Positions 9,378 to 18,693 are shown, numbered from the stretch's first letter. The stretch is 64,000 bases of DNA from Pycnococcus provasolii (GCA_938743325.2 OW568870.1:868001-932000), one strand, 5' to 3'. Numbers and translations: made by a program. Notes: a model not told the origin generated them from the sequence alone.

Positions 9378-10676
9378 TTACTGACCGTTGAGAAAACCGT
9401 AGCTGTGCAAGCCAACGCCAAAGAGGTTCACGCCAACGTAGCAGATCCACACGACGACAAAGCCAAACGCACCCACAGCCGCGGCATCACGCGGACGCCA
9501 GCCGGCGACGAGGCGTGTGTGCAGGTAGCTTGCGTACACAAGCCAGCAGATGAGCGCCCATGTCTCCTTCGGATCCCAGCTCCAGTACGAACCCCACGCC
9601 TCGTTTGCCCAAACTGCACCGGAGATGATGCCCACCGTGAGCAGAGCAAATCCAAGCCCAAGCGAGCGGTAGCTGAGACTGTCGAGCTCCACGAGCCTTG
9701 CGTCGCCACGTCCTGGAAGCAGTGCGGCGGCATTCGACACAACAGTAGCCACCGCGGCGGACCCAGCCTCACCACCGTCCATGCCAACAGCAGCCACCGC
9801 GGCGGACCCAGCCTCACCACCGTCCATGCTCTCGTTTTCCGTGATGGCGCCGGCGGTGGACGACGAGCTGTCAGCTCCTTTGGTCAGCTCGAGGTAAACG
9901 TCGAGTCCCACAAAGCCTGCTGCGAGAAGCGAGCCGACCATAAGTGCGGCGTAGCTCATCATCATCACCGTGACGTGCATCATCAGCCAGTTTGACTTGA
10001 GCGCTGGTACGAGCGCGGCGCTCTTCTGCAGCTCAGGAGGGAGCGCGAGCGTCGCTCCTCCGACAGCCAGCAGCGCGGTGGGCGTCGCAAGCGCGCCTAG
10101 TAGTAGTCTTCCCGACTCGCCAGCCGCCTTTCTTTCGACGAACATCTGCGTGGCGAGCACACCCCACGCGAGGAACATGAGGCTTTCGTATATGTTGCTG
10201 AGTGGAAAGTGTCCGCTTTCGAGCCATCGTGCGGTGAGGAGTAGGAACAGCGAGGCGTTCGCCGCAAGGACGCCGTACTGCTCGAGGGGACGCGACGTCG
10301 TCGTCTCCTTGGAGGAGGAGGTGGATGAGCCACTGCTGTCATCCGTGTTTTCCTTTCTATTTGAGAAGGCGGCTTTTCCCCAGTAGACGCCCGTCGTTCC
10401 CAGTAGCGATCCAAACGCCACTTTCCCCAATAAAGCCTGCGTTGCGGAGAGCGACACCAAGGATGACGACGCCGCCACCGAAACATCCCCCACCGCCAAC
10501 GAAACATCCCCCACCGCCAAAGCCTTGGAAGACGAAGGACGACGACCATGACGAGCAGACGTATGACGACGACGACCAGGACGAGCAGAGGCAGAGGCAG
10601 AGGCAGACGTACACAGAGACAGAGGAGCACGAGAAGCCAAAGCAGAGGGGGATCCCAAGGAGAGAGCAGCAGCCAT
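9378..10676 (-). CDS. ccsA: Nuclear-encoded CcsA, system II cytochrome c haem-attachment protein
   Basis: The 432-residue protein starts with a Ser/Ala/Arg-rich region (about 1-75) suited to plastid targeting. A multi-helix membrane protein follows. The WWD signature (WANEAWGSYWSWDPKE) lies near residue 360, with conserved-type histidines in LMMHVTV, SYLHTR and GVGLHSYG. CcsA with Ccs1 moves haem to the lumen side of the thylakoid and attaches it to cytochrome f and cytochrome c6. In most plants and algae ccsA is plastid encoded, so a nuclear copy with a leader implies gene transfer. A 36-base direct repeat (9748-9783 and 9793-9828) duplicates MDGGEAGSAAVA in a loop. It is divergent from the cytochrome c6 gene. 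An upstream in-frame ATG at 10781 is less likely than MAAALSLGS at 10676. Confidence 0.9.
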   Translation of the reverse strand: MAAALSLGSPSALASRAPLSLCTSASASASARPGRRRHTSARHGRRPSSSKALAVGDVSLAVGDVSVAASSSLVSLSATQALLGKVAFGSLLGTTGVYWGKAAFSNRKENTDDSSGSSTSSSKETTTSRPLEQYGVLAANASLFLLLTARWLESGHFPLSNIYESLMFLAWGVLATQMFVERKAAGESGRLLLGALATPTALLAVGGATLALPPELQKSAALVPALKSNWLMMHVTVMMMSYAALMVGSLLAAGFVGLDVYLELTKGADSSSSTAGAITENESMDGGEAGSAAVAAVGMDGGEAGSAAVATVVSNAAALLPGRGDARLVELDSLSYRSLGLGFALLTVGIISGAVWANEAWGSYWSWDPKETWALICWLVYASYLHTRLVAGWRPRDAAAVGAFGFVVVWICYVGVNLFGVGLHSYGFLNGQ

Positions 10677-11178
10677 GATGTTTACGCGGACAGGGAAATA
10701 TAATTCTATGACGTCGTCGGGGGAGGGGCCCCCAGGGTTATCCACCACAGCCACAGAGGAGAACAGGGAGGGGCACGTCACCCAGATTGGTCCAGATCAA
10801 ACGCCAGGCACCAGGGGGAGGGATACCCCATGGGCCATGACAGGAATTCTATTCGGGGTTAGAAGAGGGGAGGTTGTAAGTAGGTAAGAACAGGTCAGAA
10901 CTACCTTACGTACCATCCATTGTATTTTTCCTCTCCTTTTCTAACCATTTTTAACGGTCCCCTGAAACATTTAACGGTCCCTTTACAACATTATTATGAC
11001 GTCGGGGGGCCCCTGTTCTTATCCACCACACTCAAAGGATATATTTTCAAATGGGATTTCCCCAGAGATTGACCTTATCTGTTCAATCCAAACCTTATCA
11101 ACTGCCTGCTCGTCAACAACGAAGCTTGCTATTCCTACCTGGCAGTATTTTATTATTATACGACAAAAGAAAAGCGTG
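10677..11178. promoter_or_regulatory. Divergent promoter of ccsA and petJ with a duplicated element
   Basis: A composite motif occurs twice in the same orientation: TATGACGTCG, then a G/C run containing GGGGCCCC-type sequence, then TTATCCACCACA. Copy 1 starts at 10707, with its second half at 10738-10749. Copy 2 starts at 10995, with its second half at 11019-11030. TGACGTCG is bZIP-like. A second pair, tttaacggtccc, lies at about 10950-10982. Copy 1 lies 31-75 bases from the ccsA ATG; copy 2 lies about 150-185 bases from the petJ ATG. Confidence 0.6.
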
Positions 11179-11676
11179 ATGATGAAAATCAGCTGCCTGA
11201 AAAAATCTGCCTCGACGGTCTCTGCCAGGTCGTCTGCCGGCTTGCTCTGCCAGGTGCCGCGCCATGTTCGCGTCACCGCCTCCTCTGGTGCCGGAGGCAT
11301 GAAGAATCGCGTTCAAGATGCGGTGGGCGTTGCGGCATTGCTCGCCGCGGGAACCGTCTTCAGCCAGGTGCTCACCCCACCCGCGTCCATGGCGGGAGGT
11401 GACCTCGCGCTTGGCGCGCAGGTCTTCAACAACAACTGTGCCGCATGTCATCTTGGTGGTGGCAACAGCGTCGTCCCCGCTCGCACTCTCGCCAAGGCTG
11501 ATATCACCGAGGGGCTTGGCGGATTCGACGAAGCCAAGATCATCTACCAGGTTCAGAATGGAAAGAACGCGATGCCAGCTTGGGCGGATCGCCTCGAGGA
11601 GGATGAAATTGAGGGGGTGGCGAGCTACGTCTTTGACTGCGCGAGCAACAATAAGTGGGGAAAGAGCTGCGGTTGA
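11179..11676 (+). CDS. petJ: Cytochrome c6 precursor (plastid electron carrier)
   Basis: The 165-residue precursor has a bipartite leader: a Ser/Arg-rich transit peptide, then a hydrophobic thylakoid signal (DAVGVAALLAAGTVFSQV) ending near PASMA. The mature protein of about 90 residues starts GGDLALGAQVF. It carries the haem site CAACH, the HLGGGNSV loop, the axial Met in NAMPAW and the C-terminal helix IEGVASYVFDCA. Cytochrome c6 carries electrons from cytochrome b6f to photosystem I in the lumen as a substitute for plastocyanin. Its haem is attached by the CcsA system encoded next door in the opposite direction. The frame is open upstream to 10996, but that stretch looks like promoter, so I place the start at the first Met of MMKISC. 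Confidence 0.95.
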   Translation: MMKISCLKKSASTVSARSSAGLLCQVPRHVRVTASSGAGGMKNRVQDAVGVAALLAAGTVFSQVLTPPASMAGGDLALGAQVFNNNCAACHLGGGNSVVPARTLAKADITEGLGGFDEAKIIYQVQNGKNAMPAWADRLEEDEIEGVASYVFDCASNNKWGKSCG

Positions 11677-12181
11677 ACCGAGGCTGTTGGTGCTGTTACG
11701 ACGACGAATGTTGATGCCAGGAACGTGCGTGTAGAACCACCAACGAGACGATTCATCGCATTGGCGGTGAAGAAGAAGAAGGCGCAGGAGGACGATGGGG
11801 ATGGTGGTGGGGAATACGTTGCAATCATCATGAGTTCTGAGAAGGATCAAAACGACTTGCTCGTCTTGTCGATTTGATGAATGATGAGGTGGTCACGACT
11901 GAACGGAGTGTGCAACATAATAATATTAATATATTATTCTTGTCCCAACAGTGGTCGGGAAAACGGGCCCCGAGGGGAGATACGGCGAGACGAAAACGTC
12001 CACCATAATAAGGTACCACTAGGGGTGTGACATATCGTATGTACTGTAGTTCAAGATTAGGTAAAAATATCTGCAAGAAAGAATAAGCGGTCTAGTTGGT
12101 AGGGAAAGAAACGTCGATCCAAAACTCGTAAGTCAAAAGGAACTTATGTCCACCTTTATGGGAACCAACGATATTATGCAG
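11677..12181. other. Convergent 3' spacer, no gene seen
   Basis: Lies between the petJ stop and the Tudor gene stop on the opposite strand. It holds an AT palindrome near 11918-11938. No gene and no telomere-like repeat here, in contrast with the 5' spacers. Confidence 0.6.
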
Positions 12182-14002
12182 TCAGTCGTACACCTTCCTC
12201 TTCACGGCGCGACCGCTACTTGTCACCTTCGCAACCTCTGGAACGACAGGCTTAGGCTGACGCGGAGGCTTCTTCGACTCCGGCTTTTTCGCAGACTTGG
12301 TGAGCTTATCGCTCACGACGCCCCCTCCTAGCGAGGCAGGGGCAAGAGGCGCGGCGAGCAGGGGAGGGGCAACCACGGGTGCACCCGACGATGCAGGAAC
12401 CGACTGCTTCGACGCACCCTTAGACGCTAGCTTCGAGCGCTTCGCGGAAGGCTCGCCGTCGCCCTTGCCTGGCGGTGCAAGCCAGCGGTATGAGCCGCTC
12501 ACAAGCTTCTCATCTTTCACTCGCATGCCATCGTCGTACAGCACGTCAAACGTGTTCGTCTTCAGAGAGTAGTCGAGCACCTTGCCCGCGTACCACGTGT
12601 CGTCACCGTCCCAGTACACTTCCACGCTCCATCCCATATGCCGCGCAGCATCGGCAGCCATCTTGGCCACGTCATCCTTGCCACTCTTTGCCTTAGCCGA
12701 CTTGGCCATCTTGGCCGCGGTGGTGGCGGCGGCGGCTGCTGCTGCTGCTGATGCCGCCGACGCCTTCGCCTCCCTTGCCGCTGCCGCCTTCGCCTTCCTC
12801 GCTGCTTTTGCCGCCAACTCCTGCTCAAGCTCCGCTTGCCGCTGGCGTCGGTCAGCCTCTAAGAATTCCTCCACACGCAGTTGTCTTTGCTGTGCCTCGA
12901 TGGCCGCGCTCGCGGCTTCGGCACGCTTCACTTCCTCCTGCGCGCGCTTGAGCGCCGCCTCGGCGGATTCGTGCTCCATCACCAGCGTCGACGGGTCAAT
13001 TCCCTGCGCACGGAGTCGCGCAGCTGCGACCCAGTTGAGCCCAGTTCCTGCCGCCGCCCCCGCAGGTGACTTCCGCTTCCGCGGCTGCGGCGCGGGTGCC
13101 GAGACCGGCGACGCGAACGCCGTTGGCGGCTGTACATACGCCCCGTTCTCTCTGAGCTTCGCTGCTTGCACCCAGTTCATCGTGGCGCCAGCGTGCGTCT
13201 CAACCTCGAGCGGTGCTGCTGCAGCTGCCCCGCTGCTTCTCCTCGCTCCACCTCCTGTTGACTTTCGTGCAGAAGGCGCGTTCGGCCCTGATATCCAGTG
13301 TATGGTGTCTACACATATGGACACCTCTGAGACGTCGCCGTCGTTGTAGCGTACGGTGTGCATTTGCGTTTCTGCGTCGAAGCTCGCCACCTTTCCCGGA
13401 TACCACTTCGACATGCGCGGCCACCACACGCGCACTTTCCACCCGACCGCCTGCTCGTAGTCGTCAGCGTCTGCCCATGGGAGCGGCTGAGGAGTTGGGG
13501 CGGGCGAGGTTTGCTGCGGTTGTGTGCTATCGTTGGCGGCGTTTTCACGGAAGTTTGCGTCGTTGTCGACGTCGTCTCCCGCGGCTGCGGCATGGACGGC
13601 AGGGGCCACCAAGGGTGTGGTATCCTCCCCGGGCCCGGGTCCGGGCGGCGGAGTATGTGTATTTATTTGCCTTTGCATTTGCCCAGTCTCAGTCCCGAGT
13701 AACTCCGCCTTTAACTCCGCGTCTGCTGCCGACTTCGCGCGCATCCCATCCTCCTCATCGTCGGCTTCTGCTGCTGCCTTGGAGTGATCCTGGTGGTGAT
13801 TTCCATCATCATCACCCCCATCCGCCTTTGCGTCTTTGATGGAATCCTCGAGCGCCACCAAACCAACCAGACGAGAACCAGGACCACAAACCAAACCAAC
13901 CGAACCAAAACCAGACGCTGGTAACACTGCATGATCATTATCATTATCAGCACCAGCAGCACCATTCGAAGCACCGTGTATGTCCATGTCCATGGATGCC
14001 AT
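12182..14002 (-). CDS. Double Tudor-domain protein, probable chromatin reader
   Basis: The 606-residue protein has two Tudor/agenet-type barrels. One is near residues 187-240 (GWKVRVWWPRMSKWYPGKVASF, IHWI) and one near 470-520 (GWSVEVYWDGDDTWYAGKVLDY, YRWL). Between them are two copies of a short motif, MNWVQAAKLRENGAY and LNWVAAARLRAQGID, and a long Ala/Lys/Glu coiled coil (about 350-465). The C-terminus is a basic tail (KKPPRQPKP, GRAVKRKVYD). Tudor folds of this type bind methylated lysine or arginine on histones or other proteins. The same barrel style (WYxGxV...YDDG) recurs in the SET protein at 25963, so they may belong to the same chromatin machinery. The paired NWxxAAxLRxxG motif is not one I recognise. 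Confidence 0.8.
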   Translation of the reverse strand: MASMDMDIHGASNGAAGADNDNDHAVLPASGFGSVGLVCGPGSRLVGLVALEDSIKDAKADGGDDDGNHHQDHSKAAAEADDEEDGMRAKSAADAELKAELLGTETGQMQRQINTHTPPPGPGPGEDTTPLVAPAVHAAAAGDDVDNDANFRENAANDSTQPQQTSPAPTPQPLPWADADDYEQAVGWKVRVWWPRMSKWYPGKVASFDAETQMHTVRYNDGDVSEVSICVDTIHWISGPNAPSARKSTGGGARRSSGAAAAAPLEVETHAGATMNWVQAAKLRENGAYVQPPTAFASPVSAPAPQPRKRKSPAGAAAGTGLNWVAAARLRAQGIDPSTLVMEHESAEAALKRAQEEVKRAEAASAAIEAQQRQLRVEEFLEADRRQRQAELEQELAAKAARKAKAAAAREAKASAASAAAAAAAATTAAKMAKSAKAKSGKDDVAKMAADAARHMGWSVEVYWDGDDTWYAGKVLDYSLKTNTFDVLYDDGMRVKDEKLVSGSYRWLAPPGKGDGEPSAKRSKLASKGASKQSVPASSGAPVVAPPLLAAPLAPASLGGGVVSDKLTKSAKKPESKKPPRQPKPVVPEVAKVTSSGRAVKRKVYD

Positions 14003-14142
14003 AGTTTCTTCCCTGCCAGGAGTTTGTGAAAACTAATAATTGAGCGAGGTGAAATTCCCGCCAGATGCCAAAAAGAGAAAAAAGGACCCCCCGGGGGAGA
14101 GAGCAGGCTTCTGAGGAAGAAAGGAGAAACACCACACAACAG

Positions 14143-14150
14143 AATAGGGT

Positions 14151-14184
<34 letters not shown>

Positions 14185-14346
14185 CTTGAGAAACGGACCT
14201 ACTCGAGGGTTAGGGTTAGGGTTACTTGAGAAACGGACCTACCCCCCTCGAGGGTTAGGGGTTTACGATAGGGTTTACGATAGGGTTTTTTCCAAACTAG
14301 GGTTAGAGAATAGGGTTAGGGTAAACCTTTAGGGGTTACCTGTTCG
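14143..14346. repeat. Degenerate telomere-like (TTAGGG)n block in a divergent promoter
   Basis: TTAGGG and TTTAGGG units are interleaved with a duplicated longer segment (the word acttgagaaacggacctac at about 14184-14202 and 14224-14242, each after GGGTTAGGGTT). Degenerate units run on to about 14346. The block lies between the Tudor gene (start 14002, minus) and WDR33 (start 14526, plus). Confidence 0.9.
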
Positions 14347-14525
14347 GGTTGTTTCCTTTCCGCTTTTCAACTTCTTTTCGCCATTCATTCGGCGTATCTG
14401 CCATTTTCTGCGTGCGCGCATCCGAATCATAGTCTGTGGCGGCTTTTCTGGCACTTCTTTTTTCATTTTCATTTTCTTTTTATTTAGGCAAAAACACGTT
14501 TCATCTGTTTTGTAGAGGAGCATAT

Positions 14526-16172
14526 ATGGTTCGCGTGTACGACCCCTCACATGCGGCGGCTTTCTCCGCGCAGCCTGCCGCACCGCCACCGGGACGCGAG
14601 AACTTCAACTACCAACCGCACGCATCCATCCTCAACGCACAGGCGTCCGAGTCATCCGTTCCGCTCCTCTACCCCTCGCGCATACTCGCGCGAGGGGCTA
14701 CCACCCTACCCGCGACGACGCGACGCACGGTCGACTACGAAGCGCTCGTCGCGACGCACTGCAGGGACATGGCGCAGGGCGCACACGCAACCGCGAACCT
14801 ACACAACGGCGACCCGTTCGACGTCGCGACGATCCAACCGGCGTTCTACGGCGCGCTCAAGCCACTGCCGCCGTATCGCTACCGAAGCCGACCAGGAGCG
14901 ACAGTCACGCCGACTTTCGTGCACGTTAGCACGAACAAACTCAGGTGCAGCGTGAACGCGGTGTGCTGGTCGCCGGAAGGACGACGACTCATGACGGGAA
15001 GTCAGAGCGGCGAGTTCACCATATGGAACGCACGCACGTTCAGCTTCGAGGTTATCATGCAGGCGCACGAAACGGCGATACGCACGATGCGGTGGAGCGC
15101 GTCGGAGCAGTGGCTCCTGACGGCGGACGACAGCGGGATCGTCAAGCTCTGGCAGCCGAGCCTGAACAACGTCAAGTTCTCCAACGAGGGACACAAAGAG
15201 GCTGTGCGTGGCATAGCCTTCGCGCCGAGCGACCTCAAGTTCGTGACTGCGTCAGACGACACGTACCTCCAGGTGTGGGACTTGCCCACCTTCAGACCGG
15301 AGAAAATGCTCAAGGGACACGGCGGCGACGTCAAGTGCGTCGACTGGCACCCGACGAAGGGCCTCATCGCATCCGGCTCAAAGGACAGCCTTGTGAAGCT
15401 CTGGGATCCACGTATCGGCGACGGCGATAAAATGGAAATCGCCACGTTGTATGGACACAAGAACACGGTGACGGACCTGTCTTGGAATCGAAATGGACAC
15501 TGGCTTCTCACTTCGTCACGCGACCAGCTCGCGAAGGTGTTCGACTTGCGCAAGATTGACGGTTCGGTGCACGGCACGTCGGACGTCGTCGTCGGCCATG
15601 CGGGCGTGGTCGGAGACAGCGCGTCCGCCGGCGCGGCAGCCTCTAAGTCGCGGCCTCCGGCGCGACCTAACACGTCTACGCGGGGCACTGAATTGTCCAG
15701 CCAGGCGGAGCTTGGAAGTTACCGAGGCCATCCGCGAGAGGTGGTAAGCGTCGCATGGCATCCCGCGTGCGAGGAGCACTTCGTCACCGGGGGCTTCGAC
15801 GGCAGCCTGAACCACTGGCTCGTGAGCTTGCCGAATCCCGTCTGGGAGGCGAGGAATGCGCACGACGCCGCCATTTGGTCGATGCAGTTCTCTCCGCTTG
15901 GCCACGTTCTTGCCACCGGCTCGAACGACTATGCGACGAAGTTTTGGGGACGGAGCCGACCTGGCAGTACGTGGAAGAACAAGGACAACGACCTCACTGG
16001 TGGTGCAGAGATACCCGCTGGTCGCGGCATGAGCGGGCCGATGGCAAAGAAACCGCGAACGGCGCCGCCGTCGGGCGGGTATGCCCCACGACCTCCTTCT
16101 GGCCCACCTCCCACGGGAGTGCAGCAACGTCATCAGCCGCGTCCTCCTCCCGGCGGCCCACCGCCGCGTTAA
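14526..16172 (+). CDS. WDR33/FY/Pfs2 WD40 subunit of the pre-mRNA 3' end processing complex
   Basis: The 548-residue protein has the family's N-terminal RRTVDYEALV motif (near residue 65). Seven WD40 blades follow over about residues 115-480 (for example VCWSPEGRRLMTGSQSGEF, GIVKLWQ, YLQVWDL, LVKLWDP, WHPACEEHFVTGGFDGSL, YATKFWGR). The C-terminal tail is Pro/Gly-rich. WDR33 (animals), FY (plants) and Pfs2 (yeast) sit in CPSF/CPF; WDR33 reads the AAUAAA hexamer in animals. Here the genome's apparent poly(A) word is TGTAA, so this protein is a candidate reader of it. The frame is open upstream to 14436, but MVRVYDPSH at 14526 matches the family's start better. Its own TGTAA is at 16174-16178, two bases after the stop codon. 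Confidence 0.92.
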   Translation: MVRVYDPSHAAAFSAQPAAPPPGRENFNYQPHASILNAQASESSVPLLYPSRILARGATTLPATTRRTVDYEALVATHCRDMAQGAHATANLHNGDPFDVATIQPAFYGALKPLPPYRYRSRPGATVTPTFVHVSTNKLRCSVNAVCWSPEGRRLMTGSQSGEFTIWNARTFSFEVIMQAHETAIRTMRWSASEQWLLTADDSGIVKLWQPSLNNVKFSNEGHKEAVRGIAFAPSDLKFVTASDDTYLQVWDLPTFRPEKMLKGHGGDVKCVDWHPTKGLIASGSKDSLVKLWDPRIGDGDKMEIATLYGHKNTVTDLSWNRNGHWLLTSSRDQLAKVFDLRKIDGSVHGTSDVVVGHAGVVGDSASAGAAASKSRPPARPNTSTRGTELSSQAELGSYRGHPREVVSVAWHPACEEHFVTGGFDGSLNHWLVSLPNPVWEARNAHDAAIWSMQFSPLGHVLATGSNDYATKFWGRSRPGSTWKNKDNDLTGGAEIPAGRGMSGPMAKKPRTAPPSGGYAPRPPSGPPPTGVQQRHQPRPPPGGPPPR

Positions 16173-16173
16173 G

Positions 16174-16178
16174 TGTAA
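16174..16178 (+). terminator. Poly(A) signal TGTAA of the WDR33 gene
   Basis: Begins two bases after the stop codon, implying an extremely short 3' untranslated region if used. A convergent signal (TTACA on the + strand, 16493-16497) overlaps the stop codon of the neighbouring gene on the other strand. Confidence 0.65.
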
Positions 16179-16492
16179 ATCCATTCAAAAACTTTTACCG
16201 TACACATCCTCACATTCTCTTTTTTATGTATGGGATCTACTTGATCGTTCTCCTCGCGCACAAGTCCCAGCTGACCCAGACATATTTGCAGAGCAGTGTA
16301 ATCGTCCGGCGGAAAGTCTTGACCACCTTTCCTGTCTGTGAAATAAATCCGGTGGAGTCCTTCTTTGAAGTTATAATCAACCACAAATTTACGTCTAAAA
16401 GTAAGTATAAAATTTTACTGTAAGTTTGTAATTCTCTGTTAGACCTTCATACAGTAAATGTTTTCATTAAAATAAAGAACATTATTCGTGTT

Positions 16493-18220
16493 TTACAGCT
16501 GTTCATAACGCTTGACGAGCTCCTTCTTGTTCACTTTCCCCATTGCGTTGCGTTCGATTTTGTCAACAACCTTAACGCGACGCGGCACCTTGTATGGCGC
16601 AATCTTTCCCTTGCACCAAGCTGCCAGTTCCTGTTCTGTCAGCGGACCTGGCGATATCACGCACGCAACAATCTGACCATATGCCACGTCGTCGAGTCCG
16701 ACCACGGCAACCTCAGAGATGTTCGGGTGCTCAAGCAGATGGTCTTCAATTTCAAGTGCTGAGAGCTTGTACCCGCCGCTCTTGAGGATGTCCACCGAAG
16801 TTCGCCCGAGGATCTTGTAGTAATTTTTATCGAGAACGACGGTGTCACCCGTCTTGAAGTATCCATCCTCGTCAAAGCTGTCAGCCGTCGCCTCTGGCCG
16901 TCCCCAATACTCGCGGAACAGGTTTGGTCCCTTGACGCGAAGTTCTCCCGCCCCCGACTCGTTCGCAGCGGCTTTTCGGCCCGTCGGCGCCGCATCATCC
17001 TCGTCGTCGTCTTCGGCTCCATTTGCTTCCACGGGTACCACCTTCACCTCAACGCCTGGAAGTGGCTGGCCCACATGTCCCGCTCGTCTTTCTCCTTCGT
17101 ACGGGTTTGATAAAGCCATGCCAATTTCAGTCATGCCGTACCTCTCGAGAAGCGTCGACCCGCTGATTTCCTTCCAACGCTCGACGATTGGCACTGGGCA
17201 CGCGGCAGATCCTGAGATGGTCAGTCGCAGTCGCTTGGTCGCTTCCGAAGCCTTTTGTTGTTCGCTATCTTCCATGGCATCGTACGCCTGTATCAGTCGA
17301 TGGTACATGGTTGGCACACCCATGAAGACGGTGATTGGCGGGTCTGTGCGCTGCAGTCGGCTCCAGATAAGGCTCGGGCTGAAGCGAGGCATGAACTCGA
17401 CGCATGCGCCCATGTAGTGCGCGCAGTACAGCGCGTTGACGATTCCGTGTATGTGGTGCAGTGGCAGGCAGTGTACGATACCGTCGTCCTTGGACCACTT
17501 CCACGCTTGCGTGAGGCACTTCACTTGCGCGATGAGGCTTCCGTGCGTGTGCAGCGCGCCCTTTGGCCTTCCCGTGGTCCCGCTCGTGTATATGATGAGC
17601 GCACCTGAGTCGTTTTCCTGCTGCTGCTGCTGCTGCTGTGTCGTTTGTGCGTCGTTGTTTTCCTCTTGCTGTTGTTGTTGTTGTTCTTCTTCCTTGGACA
17701 AGTCGAGGAGTACAATGTCTAGGTTTCTGGCCTTCGCGAGTGGTTTGAGCATTTCCGAGTATTCGCTGGTAGCGAGTATGATGCTAACGTTCGCGTCGTC
17801 GAGCACGTATTCGATTTCCTTCGGCGGGTGGCTGAGTGCGAGTGGCACAGCGACACACTTCGCCATCCACGTCGCCCACGTTCCGACGACATACTCCGCC
17901 CCTGAAGGCGCCATGAGCGCAACGGTAGTTTCCTTAGGTCTCAAAGAGGGCTCCTTAGAATCACAAGATGCGATTTTCTTCGTACGTTTTTTCATCGGCT
18001 CGGAATCATAATCATGAGCACCATCATGAGAATCATTATTATTTCCAAGATTAAGATGAGAAGACCGAAGAGAGAGATTGGCCTTGAGGAGACTGGACAC
18101 CAAAGAGGAGGATGACAATAAATCCGCATACGTGTACTTCTTGTTTGAGTTGGCATTGGTGATGCGAATGGCAACGCGTGTAGGGTACCTCGAGGCTACA
18201 CGGGATAACAACTCCGCCAT
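16493..18220 (-). CDS. Malonyl-CoA synthetase-like acyl-CoA synthetase (ACSF3/AAE13 type)
   Basis: The 575-residue protein is an ANL-superfamily adenylating enzyme. It has the AMP-binding P-loop (IIYTSGTTGRPKGALHTH), the ERYGMTEIGMALSNPYEGER region and YFKTGDTV. The hinge is KILGRTSVDILKSGGYKLS. The C-terminal catalytic lysine lies in NAMGKVNKKEL. The GMALSNPYEGERRAGHVGQPLPGVE stretch is characteristic of the ACSF3/AAE13 group, which makes malonyl-CoA from malonate in mitochondria or cytosol for lipid synthesis or malonate detoxification. Poly-Gln tracts near residues 190-215 are low-complexity insertions. There is no clear targeting peptide after the ATG at 18220. An acidic/Ala insertion lies near residue 400. 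TGTAA overlaps its stop codon. Confidence 0.88.
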   Translation of the reverse strand: MAELLSRVASRYPTRVAIRITNANSNKKYTYADLLSSSSLVSSLLKANLSLRSSHLNLGNNNDSHDGAHDYDSEPMKKRTKKIASCDSKEPSLRPKETTVALMAPSGAEYVVGTWATWMAKCVAVPLALSHPPKEIEYVLDDANVSIILATSEYSEMLKPLAKARNLDIVLLDLSKEEEQQQQQQEENNDAQTTQQQQQQQENDSGALIIYTSGTTGRPKGALHTHGSLIAQVKCLTQAWKWSKDDGIVHCLPLHHIHGIVNALYCAHYMGACVEFMPRFSPSLIWSRLQRTDPPITVFMGVPTMYHRLIQAYDAMEDSEQQKASEATKRLRLTISGSAACPVPIVERWKEISGSTLLERYGMTEIGMALSNPYEGERRAGHVGQPLPGVEVKVVPVEANGAEDDDEDDAAPTGRKAAANESGAGELRVKGPNLFREYWGRPEATADSFDEDGYFKTGDTVVLDKNYYKILGRTSVDILKSGGYKLSALEIEDHLLEHPNISEVAVVGLDDVAYGQIVACVISPGPLTEQELAAWCKGKIAPYKVPRRVKVVDKIERNAMGKVNKKELVKRYEQL

Positions 18221-18358
18221 GATGAGCACTTGCACTTGATATGTGGTGACAAGCGAACGAAGAAATGAGAGGGGCAGAAATGGCTCTCCAGGCGTTTCTT
18301 CGGTTTCTTTCTTATTACCCCCCTCTGCCCACTCCTCTGCCCCCAGAAGGACAGATCT

Positions 18359-18412
18359 GGGTTAGGGTTAGGGTTAGGGTTACGGGGTTCGGGTTCGGGT
18401 TACGGGGTTCCC
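18359..18412. repeat. Telomere-like TTAGGG/TTCGGG array in a divergent promoter
   Basis: Three to four TTAGGG units are followed by TTACGGGG and TTCGGG variants. The array lies between the acyl-CoA synthetase (start 18220, minus) and the BSD gene (start 18694, plus). Confidence 0.85.
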
Positions 18413-18474
18413 TTATCGTAGGGAACTCGAAACTCAGGCCTGACCGCCTCAGGGCTCCTGTTTACAGTGGTAGG

Positions 18475-18600
18475 GGTTGACTTTAGAGTTTAGGTAAACC
18501 TGGATAGTAAACCTGGGTTGACTTTAGGGGTTGACTTTAGGGGTTGACTTTAGGGGTTGACTTTAGGGGTTGACTTTAGGGGTTGACTTTAGGGGTTGCC
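18475..18600. repeat. 15-base tandem repeat (GGTTGACTTTAGGGG)n
   Basis: At least five perfect back-to-back units from about 18515, with an imperfect unit before them and a partial unit after. The repeat contains the W-box core TTGAC and a TTTAGGGG telomere-like half. It sits about 95 bases upstream of the preferred BSD start codon. Confidence 0.9.
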
Positions 18601-18693
18601 TTGCCTTTTCCTTTTGGGTTCGCGCGCGCCCACCCTGAAGGTGCCCTTCCCCAACGTATGATTCATTCTTCCACGGGTATCTTATTTCTATTC

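Noticed and set aside
10910-10913. GTAC copper-response-like core near petJ
   Set aside because: A four-base word is expected by chance, and no second copy supports it.
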